NCBI GenBank assembly: GCA_014695255.1
Contig: JACJNX010000075.1
Coordinates: forward strand, 186,001 to 250,000
Origin: Cyanobacteria bacterium FACHB-63
GTDB lineage: Bacteria > Cyanobacteriota > Cyanobacteriia > Leptolyngbyales > Leptolyngbyaceae
DNA length: 64,000 bases
Direction: 5' to 3'
Shown here: positions 9,038 to 17,872 of the stretch, piece after piece
Layout of the letters: each line of letters starts with the position of its first letter
How positions within the stretch are numbered: the stretch's first letter is position 1
Made by a program: the position numbers and the translations under genes
The notes under the pieces: model-generated
The model's database searches: none
What the model was told of the DNA's origin: nothing
Seen by the model: only the letters and a program-made list of their open reading frames with translations

Positions 9038-9664
9038 ATGACTGCAAGTGTTTCTGAATTTGATCAATTTTTGAGTTCGTTGCTCCCAACTCCCCAAGCG
9101 TCTCAAGATACGGAGTTGCTTCAGCAGATTGGATTTATTCCTGGACTGCGAGAAACACTGATGGTGCGGCAGGTTCATGCACTTGAACATGCAACAGTCT
9201 GGATTTTAAGTGGCTTGCCCGATCGTCGAATTGCACCGCCTGATTGGACGGATAACAGCGGGCTAGGCGGATTATCGACCGAAGAAGGATTTTATTTGTA
9301 TGGTCAGGCGGATACGGTTGAGGTTAGACGAGCGGTAAATCAAGCCCTAGAGCGCATTACTCACGGGGAATGGAACTTGGCGGTTCACCCGCGTTGTGGG
9401 ACAAATCTCTCGGTTGGAATGCTGCTCACCGCCTCGATGGCGCTTGGAATTCACTTGCTCTTACCGCGTAACCCGATCGAGCAGCTATTAGGATTAGGAG
9501 TTGCAGCAACAACCGCTTCGCAGATTGCTCCAGAATTAGGGCGGCTTGTGCAGCAATACGTAACGACTGCGATTCCGTTTAATTTAAGAGTGCGCGAAGT
9601 CTCTGTCGTTCAAGATGGTTGGGGTCGCCCCGCTCATTTTGTTCGGACAGAGTGGATCGATTAA
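9038..9664 (+). CDS. DUF6391-like conserved cyanobacterial protein
   Basis: A 208-aa protein of unknown function. It has the motif RQVHALEHATVWIL near residue 50, a conserved CGTNLSVG, and two hydrophobic segments (about 130-150 and 155-175) that may be membrane-associated. The His/Glu-His cluster looks like a possible metal site. I believe it belongs to the DUF6391 family, but this was recognised from memory, not searched. Its TAA stop overlaps the stop of the convergent ubiA gene by 4 bp at TTAA. Confidence 0.7.
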   Translation: MTASVSEFDQFLSSLLPTPQASQDTELLQQIGFIPGLRETLMVRQVHALEHATVWILSGLPDRRIAPPDWTDNSGLGGLSTEEGFYLYGQADTVEVRRAVNQALERITHGEWNLAVHPRCGTNLSVGMLLTASMALGIHLLLPRNPIEQLLGLGVAATTASQIAPELGRLVQQYVTTAIPFNLRVREVSVVQDGWGRPAHFVRTEWID

Positions 9665-10560
9665 CTTCCAGCAATCATTCCGGCTAATAAGAGAAAACCA
9701 ATCCAGACATTCTGCTTAAAGCTGAACGCATAGAATGAATGAGGAATTGAGGGCTGGATCAGTTTGTATGATTGCCACGCCCACACGATCGTACTTAGTC
9801 CTAGTGCACCCCAATACCAAAGATTCAACTGCATCACGGTTCCCAATTTTGCCAAAATCACCGCCGTTCCCATATAGAAGGCAGTGATCGCATAAGGAGC
9901 ATATCGTCCAAAAAACAAAGCGCTAGATTTGACTCCAATGCGGCGATCGTCCTCGCGATCGGACATCGCATATACGGTGTCAAAACCCAACGTCCAAAGT
10001 ACCGTTGCGCCCCAGAGAAGCCACATTGGTTGAGTCAGGCAAGCCGTGTTAGAAGTCGTGCTACAGCTCAGGGCACTCCAGCTAATTAAGACGGCAAATC
10101 CCCAAGCGATCGACAAGACCAATTGCGGCACTGGAAACACTCGCTTAGCAGCAGGATATAGGAGAATCACGGGAACAGCAGCGACACAAAGCCAAAACGT
10201 TAAGGGATTGAGAAATATTGCTAACCCTGCCGCACAGAGTAGCGAAATCAAGCCTACTGCAATTCCAACCTTGACGGAAAGCGCTCGTGAAGCCAAGGGA
10301 CGATCGCGAGTGCGTTCGACGTGCGGATCAATATTGCGATCCCAGAGATCATTTGCCACACAACCTGCCGCACTGGTTGCCAAAGTGCCTAAAATAATGA
10401 TGACCACTAATAACCAAGGTGGCGTTCCTCGTCCTGCGAGAAACACCGCCCAGAGTGCCGGAATCATTAAGATCAAACGCCCTTCGGGTTTGTGCCAGCG
10501 CAAGAGTCGTGCAATGGTGAGCCAGGTTGGTTCTGAAGAGGGTTTCGGCTGAGTCCACAT
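9661..10560 (-). CDS. ubiA: 4-hydroxybenzoate polyprenyltransferase, UbiA family
   Basis: A 299-aa integral membrane prenyltransferase with about eight or nine helices. Both Asp-rich Mg-pyrophosphate motifs are visible: NDLWDRNID (NDxxDxxxD) and DREDDRRIG. In cyanobacteria this enzyme joins a C45 prenyl chain to 4-hydroxybenzoate on the way to plastoquinone-9. The frame opens at a TTG 15 bp upstream, but ATG 10560 (MWTQPKPS) is the likelier start. It is convergent with the DUF6391-like gene and divergent from ppx. Confidence 0.9.
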   Translation of the reverse strand: MWTQPKPSSEPTWLTIARLLRWHKPEGRLILMIPALWAVFLAGRGTPPWLLVVIIILGTLATSAAGCVANDLWDRNIDPHVERTRDRPLASRALSVKVGIAVGLISLLCAAGLAIFLNPLTFWLCVAAVPVILLYPAAKRVFPVPQLVLSIAWGFAVLISWSALSCSTTSNTACLTQPMWLLWGATVLWTLGFDTVYAMSDREDDRRIGVKSSALFFGRYAPYAITAFYMGTAVILAKLGTVMQLNLWYWGALGLSTIVWAWQSYKLIQPSIPHSFYAFSFKQNVWIGFLLLAGMIAGS

Positions 10561-10734
10561 AGAATTCGATCGCAAGTCTATAAAAAGACCTTAGCGTGGT
10601 TTTCGCCTAAAAATCGGTTGACTTACTCAAGAATTGCGGTAAAACCTTAATCTAGGAAATGGTTTTACTCACTCGATCGCGGTTTGAATACTCAGTGCTT
10701 TCGCTTTTAGACACATTAGGTCGCAGTACGTTTA

Positions 10735-12390
10735 ATGCTCATGGTTAATTCTCTCTCGAACCCTCCTCAAGAGAATCCGGTGACACTGCCTACAGTCCCA
10801 TCGGATCGCGATCGAATTCTGGCAGCGATCGATGTCGGAACGAATTCAATTCACATGGTGATTGCCCGGATTCAGGCAGATATTCCAACTTTTACGATCA
10901 TCGGTCGAGAAAAGGCGACGGTGCGACTGGGCGATTTTTGTAAGAAAACGGGCGAACTGTCAGCCGAAGCGATGGAACGGGCGTTCGTTGCGCTGAAGCG
11001 CTGTCAGGAAGTTGCGAAAAGTTTGAACGCTGAGCAGGTGATCGCAGTGGCAACTAGTGCGGTACGAGAAGCGCCAAATGGACAAGAGTTTTTACAACGA
11101 ATTGAGAATGAACTGGGGCTGTGGATTAATCTGATTTCTGGAGCTGAGGAAGCACGACGGATTTATCTCGGTGTGCTATCGGCGATGAATTTCAACAATC
11201 AGCCGCATGTGATTGTAGACATCGGTGGTGGTTCAACCGAGTTAATTTTGGGCGATGGACATGAACCAAGAACGCTCAGTAGTACCAAAGTCGGAGCGGT
11301 TCGGCTCACGGCTGAACAAGTTAGAACTGATCCCATTAGTACGACTGAGTTTGCTGGGCTGCAAGCTTATATTCGCGGAACGCTGGAACGATCGATCGAA
11401 GACCTACAAGCACATCTCAATCCTGGAGAACGTCCGCGCCTTATCGGGACATCGGGAACGATCGAGACGCTGGTGGCATTGAATGCTCGCGAGAAGTTTG
11501 GCGCAGTTCCAGTGCCGCTCAACGGTTGTGAATTATCGCTGAAAGATCTGAAAGATTGGATCAACCGCTTGCGAAAAATGACCTTGGCAGAGCGTTTGGC
11601 GATTCCAGGATTATCAGAGCGACGCTCAGAAATTATCCTGTCTGGAGCGATGATTTTACAGGAAGTGATGACTCAGTTGAGAGCAGAATCGATCGTCATT
11701 TGTGAACGATCGCTACGAGAAGGAGTCATCGTCGATTGGATGGTCACGCATGGGCTGATTGAAGATCGGCTGCGCTATCAGGGATCTGTCCGCGAACGTA
11801 GCATCTTCAAAGCGGCTCAGAAATATCAAGTCAACCTAGAGCACAGTCAGCGAGTTGCAGAATTTGCGCTGAGTCTGTTTGATCAAACGCAGGGGAAACT
11901 GCATTTTTGGGGGGATGAGGAGCGAATGCTGCTTTGGGCTGCGGCGATTTTACATAACTGTGGGCATCACATCTCGCATTCTTCGCACCACAAGCATTCT
12001 TACTATCTGATCCGCCATGCGGAGTTGCTGGGATTTACAGAGATGGAGATCGAAACGATCGCGAATCTTGCCCGCTACCACCGCAAAAACAGCCCGAAAA
12101 AACGTCACGAAACTTACCGCAATCTCACCAGTAAGCGACATCGGCGCGTTGTCGAGCAGCTATATCCACTATTACGGCTGGCGGTGGCGCTCGATCGTCG
12201 CCAAATTGGAGCCATCCGATCGATTCAATGTCAGTTTAATTTAGAACAAAGAGAAATGCGACTGTTAGTTAAACCATCGCGTTTTGATGATCCTTGTGAA
12301 TTGGAGCTTTGGAGCTTAGAAGGGAAGAAGGAAAGCTTTGAAACAGAATACGGTGTGAAGTTTACGCCCGTGTTGCAGATGAGTGAATAA
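10735..12390 (+). CDS. ppx: exopolyphosphatase, Ppx/GppA family
   Basis: A 551-aa cytoplasmic enzyme that hydrolyses terminal phosphates from polyphosphate (or pppGpp in the GppA branch). The N-terminal actin-like ATPase fold carries AAIDVGTNSIHMVI (phosphate 1 loop), VATSAVREAPNG and the second phosphate loop VDIGGGSTELILG. From about residue 350 an HD-type helical domain follows, with AAILHNCGHHISHSSHHKHS, the His-rich metal site expected for long bacterial Ppx. The length fits the full two-domain family. ATG at 10735 and 10741 are both possible. It ends in a strong hairpin. Confidence 0.93.
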   Translation: MLMVNSLSNPPQENPVTLPTVPSDRDRILAAIDVGTNSIHMVIARIQADIPTFTIIGREKATVRLGDFCKKTGELSAEAMERAFVALKRCQEVAKSLNAEQVIAVATSAVREAPNGQEFLQRIENELGLWINLISGAEEARRIYLGVLSAMNFNNQPHVIVDIGGGSTELILGDGHEPRTLSSTKVGAVRLTAEQVRTDPISTTEFAGLQAYIRGTLERSIEDLQAHLNPGERPRLIGTSGTIETLVALNAREKFGAVPVPLNGCELSLKDLKDWINRLRKMTLAERLAIPGLSERRSEIILSGAMILQEVMTQLRAESIVICERSLREGVIVDWMVTHGLIEDRLRYQGSVRERSIFKAAQKYQVNLEHSQRVAEFALSLFDQTQGKLHFWGDEERMLLWAAAILHNCGHHISHSSHHKHSYYLIRHAELLGFTEMEIETIANLARYHRKNSPKKRHETYRNLTSKRHRRVVEQLYPLLRLAVALDRRQIGAIRSIQCQFNLEQREMRLLVKPSRFDDPCELELWSLEGKKESFETEYGVKFTPVLQMSE

Positions 12391-12396
12391 ATCAGT

Positions 12397-12428
12397 GGAG
12401 GAGATCGTGAATCAACACGATCTCCTCC
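12397..12428. terminator. hairpin between ppx and the sugar operon
   Basis: GGAGGAGATCGTG and CACGATCTCCTCC form a perfect 13-bp stem with a 6-nt loop, between two convergent genes (stops at 12390 and 12449). There is no long T-run on the plus side, so it may act as a transcript-stabilising hairpin as well as a terminator. Confidence 0.75.
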
Positions 12429-12448
12429 CTCTTCCAAAGCAGAAATGC

Positions 12449-13108
12449 TTAAAATACTAGCTTTCGGCTATAAAGTGCTTCTGCAAACTTACTGGGTGAA
12501 TTAGCTTCAATGCCCCGCAACCGTAAGATCGCTTGAAACGTATCTTCAGTAAACCACTGTCGCTGTTTCTGAGTTTCAAACACCTCCATCAACGTGTGAA
12601 TTTTACGCTGACAAATTGCTTCACTCAAAGGCACGTAGAAGTTTGGATTACCGATATCACCATCGTACTTAGGAATTTCGTACTCTAAGATCAGATGGTT
12701 CCGATAGCTATTCCAGGTTAAATCTGAAATAACTCGATGATCCTGGTGAGCATCGTGCTTGTAGTGCGTCAGAATCAGATCTGGTGAAAACGCTTGGCTG
12801 AGTTCGTTGAAGTACTCTTTGATTTCGATTCCCACATACGGAAAGAAGCTATTGCGGAAGTTTTTCACCACAATGTTCTCAACTTTCGCACCTGCGAGGA
12901 ATCGATCGGCACTTGCAAATGCTTCTTTCGATCGAATTTCACTAGAGCTAAACACAACCCAGTAAAACACAGCATTCGGATACTCTTCAATCAGCTTTAA
13001 GATAGTTCCTCCACAGCCAATCTCAATGTCATCACAGTGAGCACCAAGACACAGAATGCGATATTCGGCATCTTTGCCGCGATCGAACATCAGTTTCAGC
13101 ATTTTCAC
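12449..13108 (-). CDS. PIG-L family deacetylase
   Basis: A 219-aa Zn-dependent deacetylase of the LmbE/PIG-L fold. The signature GAHCDDIEIGCGG (HxDD, metal ligands) is near residue 22 and the second histidine motif THYKHDAHQDHR near residue 113. Family members remove acetyl groups from N-acetylglucosamine-type sugars or conjugates. It is the last gene of the six-gene sugar operon, 16 bp after the cytidylyltransferase. A role in unmasking an amino group on a surface sugar is the natural inference. Confidence 0.85.
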   Translation of the reverse strand: MKMLKLMFDRGKDAEYRILCLGAHCDDIEIGCGGTILKLIEEYPNAVFYWVVFSSSEIRSKEAFASADRFLAGAKVENIVVKNFRNSFFPYVGIEIKEYFNELSQAFSPDLILTHYKHDAHQDHRVISDLTWNSYRNHLILEYEIPKYDGDIGNPNFYVPLSEAICQRKIHTLMEVFETQKQRQWFTEDTFQAILRLRGIEANSPSKFAEALYSRKLVF

Positions 13109-13124
13109 TTTCCCAGATTAACGA

Positions 13125-13913
13125 TTACACCACTTTACGAGTCTTCCAAACTTCCCAAGGTGGATTGCCCTGAGTGTATAAATCATCAAGATTCTGCTTA
13201 TCACGGAACGTATCCATACAAGTCCAGAAGCCATCGTACTTGTAGGCGACCAATTGCTCTTTCTCAATCAGGCGTTGGAAGGGTTCAATCACCAATTCCT
13301 CACCGGGTTGCATATATCTGAAGATTTCAGTTTTAAGCGCAAAGAAGCCGCCATTGATTCGTAAATCTGCGCTGTTCACGTGCTCAATGCTTTTTACTAA
13401 TCCATCTTCTTCTGTTGAAACCACATGGAAGGTCTGAGTCGGCTTTACTGACAGAAAGCTTGCAACTCTATCATGACGCATGAAATGATCAATAAAGTTA
13501 TCAAGCGGCAGGTTGCTTAAACCGTCGCTGTAGTTCGCCAGAAACATTTCTTCGCCTTCTAGGTACTTCTCAACTGCTTTGAGGCGCTGTCCAATGTTGG
13601 AATTGAGTCCGGTGTCAACGAAGGTGATTTTCCAATCGTGAATGTCGCTGCCGATCATTTGAACCTGCTTACCACCCGCTGACAAGACAAAATCATTTGA
13701 GAGGCATTCGTTGTAGTTCAGGAAATACTCTTTGATGTAGTCTGCTTTGTAGCCAAGACAGAGGATGAAATCTTTGTGACCATAGTGAGCGTAATACTTC
13801 ATCAAGTGCCACAGAATCGGGCGATACCCAATGTTGACCATGGGTTTCGGAATCTTTTCCGAGTAGTCTCTCAGCCGAGTGCCTAGACCGCCACAAAACA
13901 AAACAACTTTCAT
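13125..13913 (-). CDS. rfbF: glucose-1-phosphate cytidylyltransferase (RfbF-like)
   Basis: A 262-aa sugar nucleotidyltransferase that makes CDP-glucose from CTP and glucose-1-phosphate. The N-terminal motif VLFCGGLGTRLRDYSEKIPK contains the GGxGTRL nucleotide loop and the catalytic PKP region. GYKADYIKEYF and WKITFVDTG match RfbF better than dTDP- or UDP-specific relatives. It is intact and of normal length. CDP-glucose normally feeds RfbG (4,6-dehydratase) and then CDP-dideoxyhexoses or heptose-like sugars, but no rfbG is present in this window. Confidence 0.9.
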   Translation of the reverse strand: MKVVLFCGGLGTRLRDYSEKIPKPMVNIGYRPILWHLMKYYAHYGHKDFILCLGYKADYIKEYFLNYNECLSNDFVLSAGGKQVQMIGSDIHDWKITFVDTGLNSNIGQRLKAVEKYLEGEEMFLANYSDGLSNLPLDNFIDHFMRHDRVASFLSVKPTQTFHVVSTEEDGLVKSIEHVNSADLRINGGFFALKTEIFRYMQPGEELVIEPFQRLIEKEQLVAYKYDGFWTCMDTFRDKQNLDDLYTQGNPPWEVWKTRKVV

Positions 13914-13958
13914 GCAGATTTCCCTCTCTATTTATTTTGCTTTTACAAATCAATCCCG

Positions 13959-15275
13959 TCAGATAGCCACTTCTTTCAGCAGGTTAGTTTCAATCAATGC
14001 CTCTGCAACCCGCCTAATAGTATCAAACTGATATCCCGATCGCTCTGCAATGTCTAACAATGAATGCTGTCCATCCGATAGATTCAACGTCCACAGCAAA
14101 GCAAGCTCATCTAACCCGGTTCCAGAAGCGCCGCCGATCGATCGATATAATCCTCGTCGCCCTAACTGGGGTTCACACTTCGGATTCTGGTTGAGATAGA
14201 CCTTGTTATGTTCCAGCACTGTCAGCACATTCAAGCACTTGAAGAATGAATCAATGAGGTATTCAGGTCGGATAAAATCGAGGTTGTCAGCCGAGGTGTG
14301 ATATTCAGGGAACTTACTGTTAGGCGATCGCATCAAGCATCCAACAGGTAAGTTAAATCCGGGTGAGCAGAACTGCCGCTCATCATAGCCATAAGGAAAG
14401 AAATCAATGATGTTGTAGTCTTGTCCAGAGTGCTCCAAAACATGACTCACAATGCGATCGATTTCTGCATCTCCCCGCCGACTTTTCTTGTAGGTTGACT
14501 TACCCGGATCGCCCAAACAGCTTAAAACTAAACCGTGTTTGATCCGATGCACTTGGTCTTCGTTTTGACTCAGCCAAGTAATTGATCCGATCGTCGCTGG
14601 AATGAAGATAAAGCGGTAGGAATAGCGATGTGTAATCTCACTTAAAGACTTTGCTAGGTGAACTGCGATCGCAATGCCTGATAGATTGTCATTTGCCAAA
14701 GACGGATGGCAAGCATGACAAGAAATTAGAACTTCATCTTCAATCTCACCCGGTAGATAACACTCACCATAAGTCAGATTTCCAGCTTCTAGCGTCGAAT
14801 CAATGAAAACCTCATACTGATCCTCTGGTAGTTCAAGTAGCTGCTTGTGAGTGAGACAGAACCCCCAGGTATCTTTGTAGTAAGACGTGCGATAAGGAAT
14901 CCAATCGGGACGATCAGGCAGACTGAACAGGTGTGGCTTTAGTTCTTCCAAAGACATCGTTTGATGTACTGGAATGCTGTAATTAACGACGTGCAAATTG
15001 CACTGCTGGAAGTCGATGACGCGATCGCCGCGTGAGTTCTTCACATAAGCATCGCGAATATTCCATTCCCGTGGTACTGTCCAATCAAATACCTGTGTCC
15101 CGGTTGGGACTTCAAACCGCTTCAGGGGAATGAAGCGTTCGATTTGGCGCAGCGTTTCCCGAAAGCCATCACCCGTGATGCTGCGACAAATTGGGTACAA
15201 TTCGGCAGCAAAGCGATGGAGATCTTCACCGATCGCTTGGGGATCGAGAACTGTTTTGAGGTCAGTAATGTTCAT
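13959..15275 (-). CDS. DUF4910 aminopeptidase-like protein with C-terminal winged helix
   Basis: A 438-aa protein combining a DUF2172-like insert (about 45-140), an M28-like aminopeptidase fold and a C-terminal winged-helix segment (about 375-435). Likely zinc ligands are His187 or His190 in SCHACHPSLANDNLSG, Asp196 in the same motif, and the late EYHTSADN histidine. Such DUF4910 proteins recur in surface-polysaccharide clusters, where the substrate is unknown; removal of an amino-acid substituent from an amino sugar is one idea. Its start lies 3 bp after the stop of the upstream dehydrogenase gene, so it is translated from the same transcript. Confidence 0.85.
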   Translation of the reverse strand: MNITDLKTVLDPQAIGEDLHRFAAELYPICRSITGDGFRETLRQIERFIPLKRFEVPTGTQVFDWTVPREWNIRDAYVKNSRGDRVIDFQQCNLHVVNYSIPVHQTMSLEELKPHLFSLPDRPDWIPYRTSYYKDTWGFCLTHKQLLELPEDQYEVFIDSTLEAGNLTYGECYLPGEIEDEVLISCHACHPSLANDNLSGIAIAVHLAKSLSEITHRYSYRFIFIPATIGSITWLSQNEDQVHRIKHGLVLSCLGDPGKSTYKKSRRGDAEIDRIVSHVLEHSGQDYNIIDFFPYGYDERQFCSPGFNLPVGCLMRSPNSKFPEYHTSADNLDFIRPEYLIDSFFKCLNVLTVLEHNKVYLNQNPKCEPQLGRRGLYRSIGGASGTGLDELALLWTLNLSDGQHSLLDIAERSGYQFDTIRRVAEALIETNLLKEVAI

Positions 15276-15278
15276 TGC

Positions 15279-16616
15279 TTAAAGTCCAATGCCCTCATAG
15301 CGCTGAATTGAGTGCTTATCCAACATCCGGCGACCATCTACAAAAACAGGCTGTGGATCGAATTCAGCAATCAGTTCAGGCACAGCGCGGAACTCATCCC
15401 AGCGCGTCACCAGCACGATCGCGTCAACGCCTTCAAGCACTGACGCCAAGCTCTCACAAAGTTCTACATCCTCTGGTTTGATTAGCTTTGCAGCTTCAGG
15501 GATTGCAACCGGATCGTAAGCTTTGAGTGTTGCATTTTGCGCTTTGAGTGCCTTGATCAATGGGATCGCTGGCGTTTCACGCATATCATTCGTATTGGGT
15601 CTGAAGGAGAGTCCCAAAATTGCAATTTTCACGCCATCAAGTGACGGGAAATGCTTATTGAGTCTCGCAATCACTTGCTGGGGTTGCGCCTGATTGATTT
15701 GAATAACAGCGTCTAACAAGGGCATCTGGCTCTGATGTTTCTCGCCATGAGCAATCAAAGCCTTGACATCTTTAGGTAGGCAGCTTCCACCAAACCCGCA
15801 ACCTGCGGCGAGGAAGCTGGTAATCGGTGGAACAATTCGCTCTCCGTTCGGTAGTACCGTGGTCAGGTAGCGACTGTTATGTACACCCTTCATCACTTCT
15901 ACAACGTCGGTGTTGCCGATCGCAGAGCATAGATTGCCAATCTCGTTTGAGAACGAAATCAACAGTGCTAACAATGAATTAGAGGTGTACTTGATCATCT
16001 CAGCAGTTGAGTTGTTCGTACGTAGGCGATCGACTCCTTCAAATCCGGTGTAGAGAGCATCCAATTGATCGATGCTGCGTTCATCAATTCCACCCAGAAC
16101 AATGCGATCGGGATACATAAAGTCATCGATCGCTTCTCCTTCGGTGAGAAATTCTGGGTTCATTCCTACTCCAAAATCAACACCTGCTTTTTTGCCCGAA
16201 GCCGCTTCGAGAATCGGTAGCACCACTTGATCAGTCGTTCCCGGAACAACCGTACTTTTAACCACAACTAAGTGATAGGAAGACTTTTCTTTCAGCGCTT
16301 CACCGATTTGCTGTGCGACTTGCTTAACATAAGTGAGATCAACTTCTTTGCCGTCGAAAGGAGTCCCCACTGCGATCAAAGAAAGCTCAGTTTCGAGAAT
16401 TGCTTGGCGAAAATCAGTGGTTGCTTTGAGACGGGTGCTAATGTTGCGCTCTAACAGTTCATTTAGTCCAGGCTCATAGAAAGGAGAGATGCCTTGATTA
16501 ATCAGATCAACCTTGGATTGATCCACATCAACGCAATACACTTGATGCCCTTTTTCAGCAAAGCAAACACCCGAAACTAAGCCAACATAACCCGTTCCAA
16601 TGATCGAAACTTGCAT
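15279..16616 (-). CDS. ugd: UDP-glucose/GDP-mannose-type nucleotide sugar dehydrogenase
   Basis: A 445-aa NAD-dependent dehydrogenase that oxidises the C6 hydroxyl of a nucleotide sugar to a carboxylate, most likely UDP-glucose to UDP-glucuronate. It has the Rossmann motif IGTGYVGLVSG at the start, a central helical dimerisation region with NEIGNLCSAIG, the catalytic cysteine in GCGFGGSCLPKD, and a C-terminal UDP-binding domain with SFRPNTNDMRETP. Start ATG 16616 overlaps the upstream TAA as TAATG, with GGAGG 7-8 nt before it, which indicates translational coupling. The longer frame upstream is the tail of the previous gene. Confidence 0.93.
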   Translation of the reverse strand: MQVSIIGTGYVGLVSGVCFAEKGHQVYCVDVDQSKVDLINQGISPFYEPGLNELLERNISTRLKATTDFRQAILETELSLIAVGTPFDGKEVDLTYVKQVAQQIGEALKEKSSYHLVVVKSTVVPGTTDQVVLPILEAASGKKAGVDFGVGMNPEFLTEGEAIDDFMYPDRIVLGGIDERSIDQLDALYTGFEGVDRLRTNNSTAEMIKYTSNSLLALLISFSNEIGNLCSAIGNTDVVEVMKGVHNSRYLTTVLPNGERIVPPITSFLAAGCGFGGSCLPKDVKALIAHGEKHQSQMPLLDAVIQINQAQPQQVIARLNKHFPSLDGVKIAILGLSFRPNTNDMRETPAIPLIKALKAQNATLKAYDPVAIPEAAKLIKPEDVELCESLASVLEGVDAIVLVTRWDEFRAVPELIAEFDPQPVFVDGRRMLDKHSIQRYEGIGL

Positions 16617-17806
16617 TATGCGTCCTCCGCTTCTTGGTTGTCTTGATACCAAATCAGCGATCGTCGAAGTCCTTCATCGATCAAGATGGTCGGATTGTAG
16701 CCTAGGTGAGTCCGAGCTTTTTCAACCACCGGGCAGCGACGATTCGGATTGTCTACCAAATAGTCTTTGTCTTCGCTGATCTTGCGAACCACTTTACCTT
16801 CGTATCCAAACAATTCTTTGGAGATTGCAACCACTTTTTCTGCAAGTTCTGCAACAGAAATCTCAGGAGTTTCGATCCCGATGTTGTACGCTTCACCCGT
16901 ATGACCTTTGACTAAAACCTTGTAGTAGCCTGTGATCGAGTCAGCAGAATAGCAGAATGTCCGCTTTGGTGAACCATCAGACAGCATGGTAATGTCCCGA
17001 CTGCTGAAGATGTCACGCGCAAAGTCGGGGAGCAAGCGTCGATCGGTAATCTTTAACCCAGGACCATAGTTGTTAAATGGACGGGCTGATTTAATCGGTA
17101 AGTTATATTGCTGAGCAAAATTCACACACAGCGTTTCACCATAGCGCTTCGCTTCGTCATAGCAAGCGCGAGGCCCAGTACAAGACACATTGCCGCGATA
17201 GTCTTCGGGTGTGGGAATGTTCTCTGGTGTGGGATCGCCGTAGATCTCGCTGCTGGAGAAGAACAGGAAGCCACCCACTTCTTTACCTTGATCCCGCTGA
17301 TTTTTGAAGTATTCCAGCAGATTACGGAGTCCATTCACATTGGCATCCATTGTGCCGATCGGATCTCTGCGATAGAACGTAGGAGATGCGATCGAAGCTG
17401 CATGAATGATGTACTGAAAATCGCCCATGTCGCTCGGCAATGGCTGCGTCATGTCATGCTTGAGCAGCGTTAGGGTTGGATCATCTTTAAGATCAGTGAG
17501 CCAAGCAGGTACGCCTCGCGAATAGTTATCATAAACAGTCAGATGAATTTGTTGTGCTGACTCTTTCTTTTGATTCCAGTGCAGAACCGATTGCACAAAG
17601 TAATAGCCTAGAAAACCTGCACCACCTGTAATTAGCAAGTTTTTGCCTGCCATTGTGCCAAACTCTTCGGTAAGATTGCCACAAATATAATCTAGGTCTT
17701 CAACAATGATGTCTTTCGCCCGGAGTTGTGTTTTGGGCTGGATCTTAGTTTGATTACTCATGAATCGCTCTTGATTAGGGCTAGTGACACTACTTATTCC
17801 ACTCAT
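16616..17806 (-). CDS. NAD-dependent epimerase/dehydratase (UDP-glucuronate decarboxylase-like)
   Basis: A 396-aa extended short-chain dehydrogenase acting on a nucleotide sugar. It has the Rossmann motif GGAGFLGYYFV, the SSSEIYGDP strand, the catalytic YDEAKRYGE (YxxxK) and RPFNNYGPG. The last two resemble UDP-xylose synthase / UDP-glucuronate decarboxylase. With the UDP-glucose dehydrogenase immediately downstream (1-bp overlap), a UDP-glucose to UDP-glucuronate to UDP-pentose route is plausible. About 55 residues precede the Rossmann fold, more than usual. An alternative ATG at 17761 (MSNQTKIQ) has an AAGAG site. Confidence 0.87.
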   Translation of the reverse strand: MSGISSVTSPNQERFMSNQTKIQPKTQLRAKDIIVEDLDYICGNLTEEFGTMAGKNLLITGGAGFLGYYFVQSVLHWNQKKESAQQIHLTVYDNYSRGVPAWLTDLKDDPTLTLLKHDMTQPLPSDMGDFQYIIHAASIASPTFYRRDPIGTMDANVNGLRNLLEYFKNQRDQGKEVGGFLFFSSSEIYGDPTPENIPTPEDYRGNVSCTGPRACYDEAKRYGETLCVNFAQQYNLPIKSARPFNNYGPGLKITDRRLLPDFARDIFSSRDITMLSDGSPKRTFCYSADSITGYYKVLVKGHTGEAYNIGIETPEISVAELAEKVVAISKELFGYEGKVVRKISEDKDYLVDNPNRRCPVVEKARTHLGYNPTILIDEGLRRSLIWYQDNQEAEDA

Positions 17807-17872
17807 ACATCCGTCTCCACAGCGTTAGGAGCGACATACATCATCGAGAACACAAGACTGACAGCGCCATCG

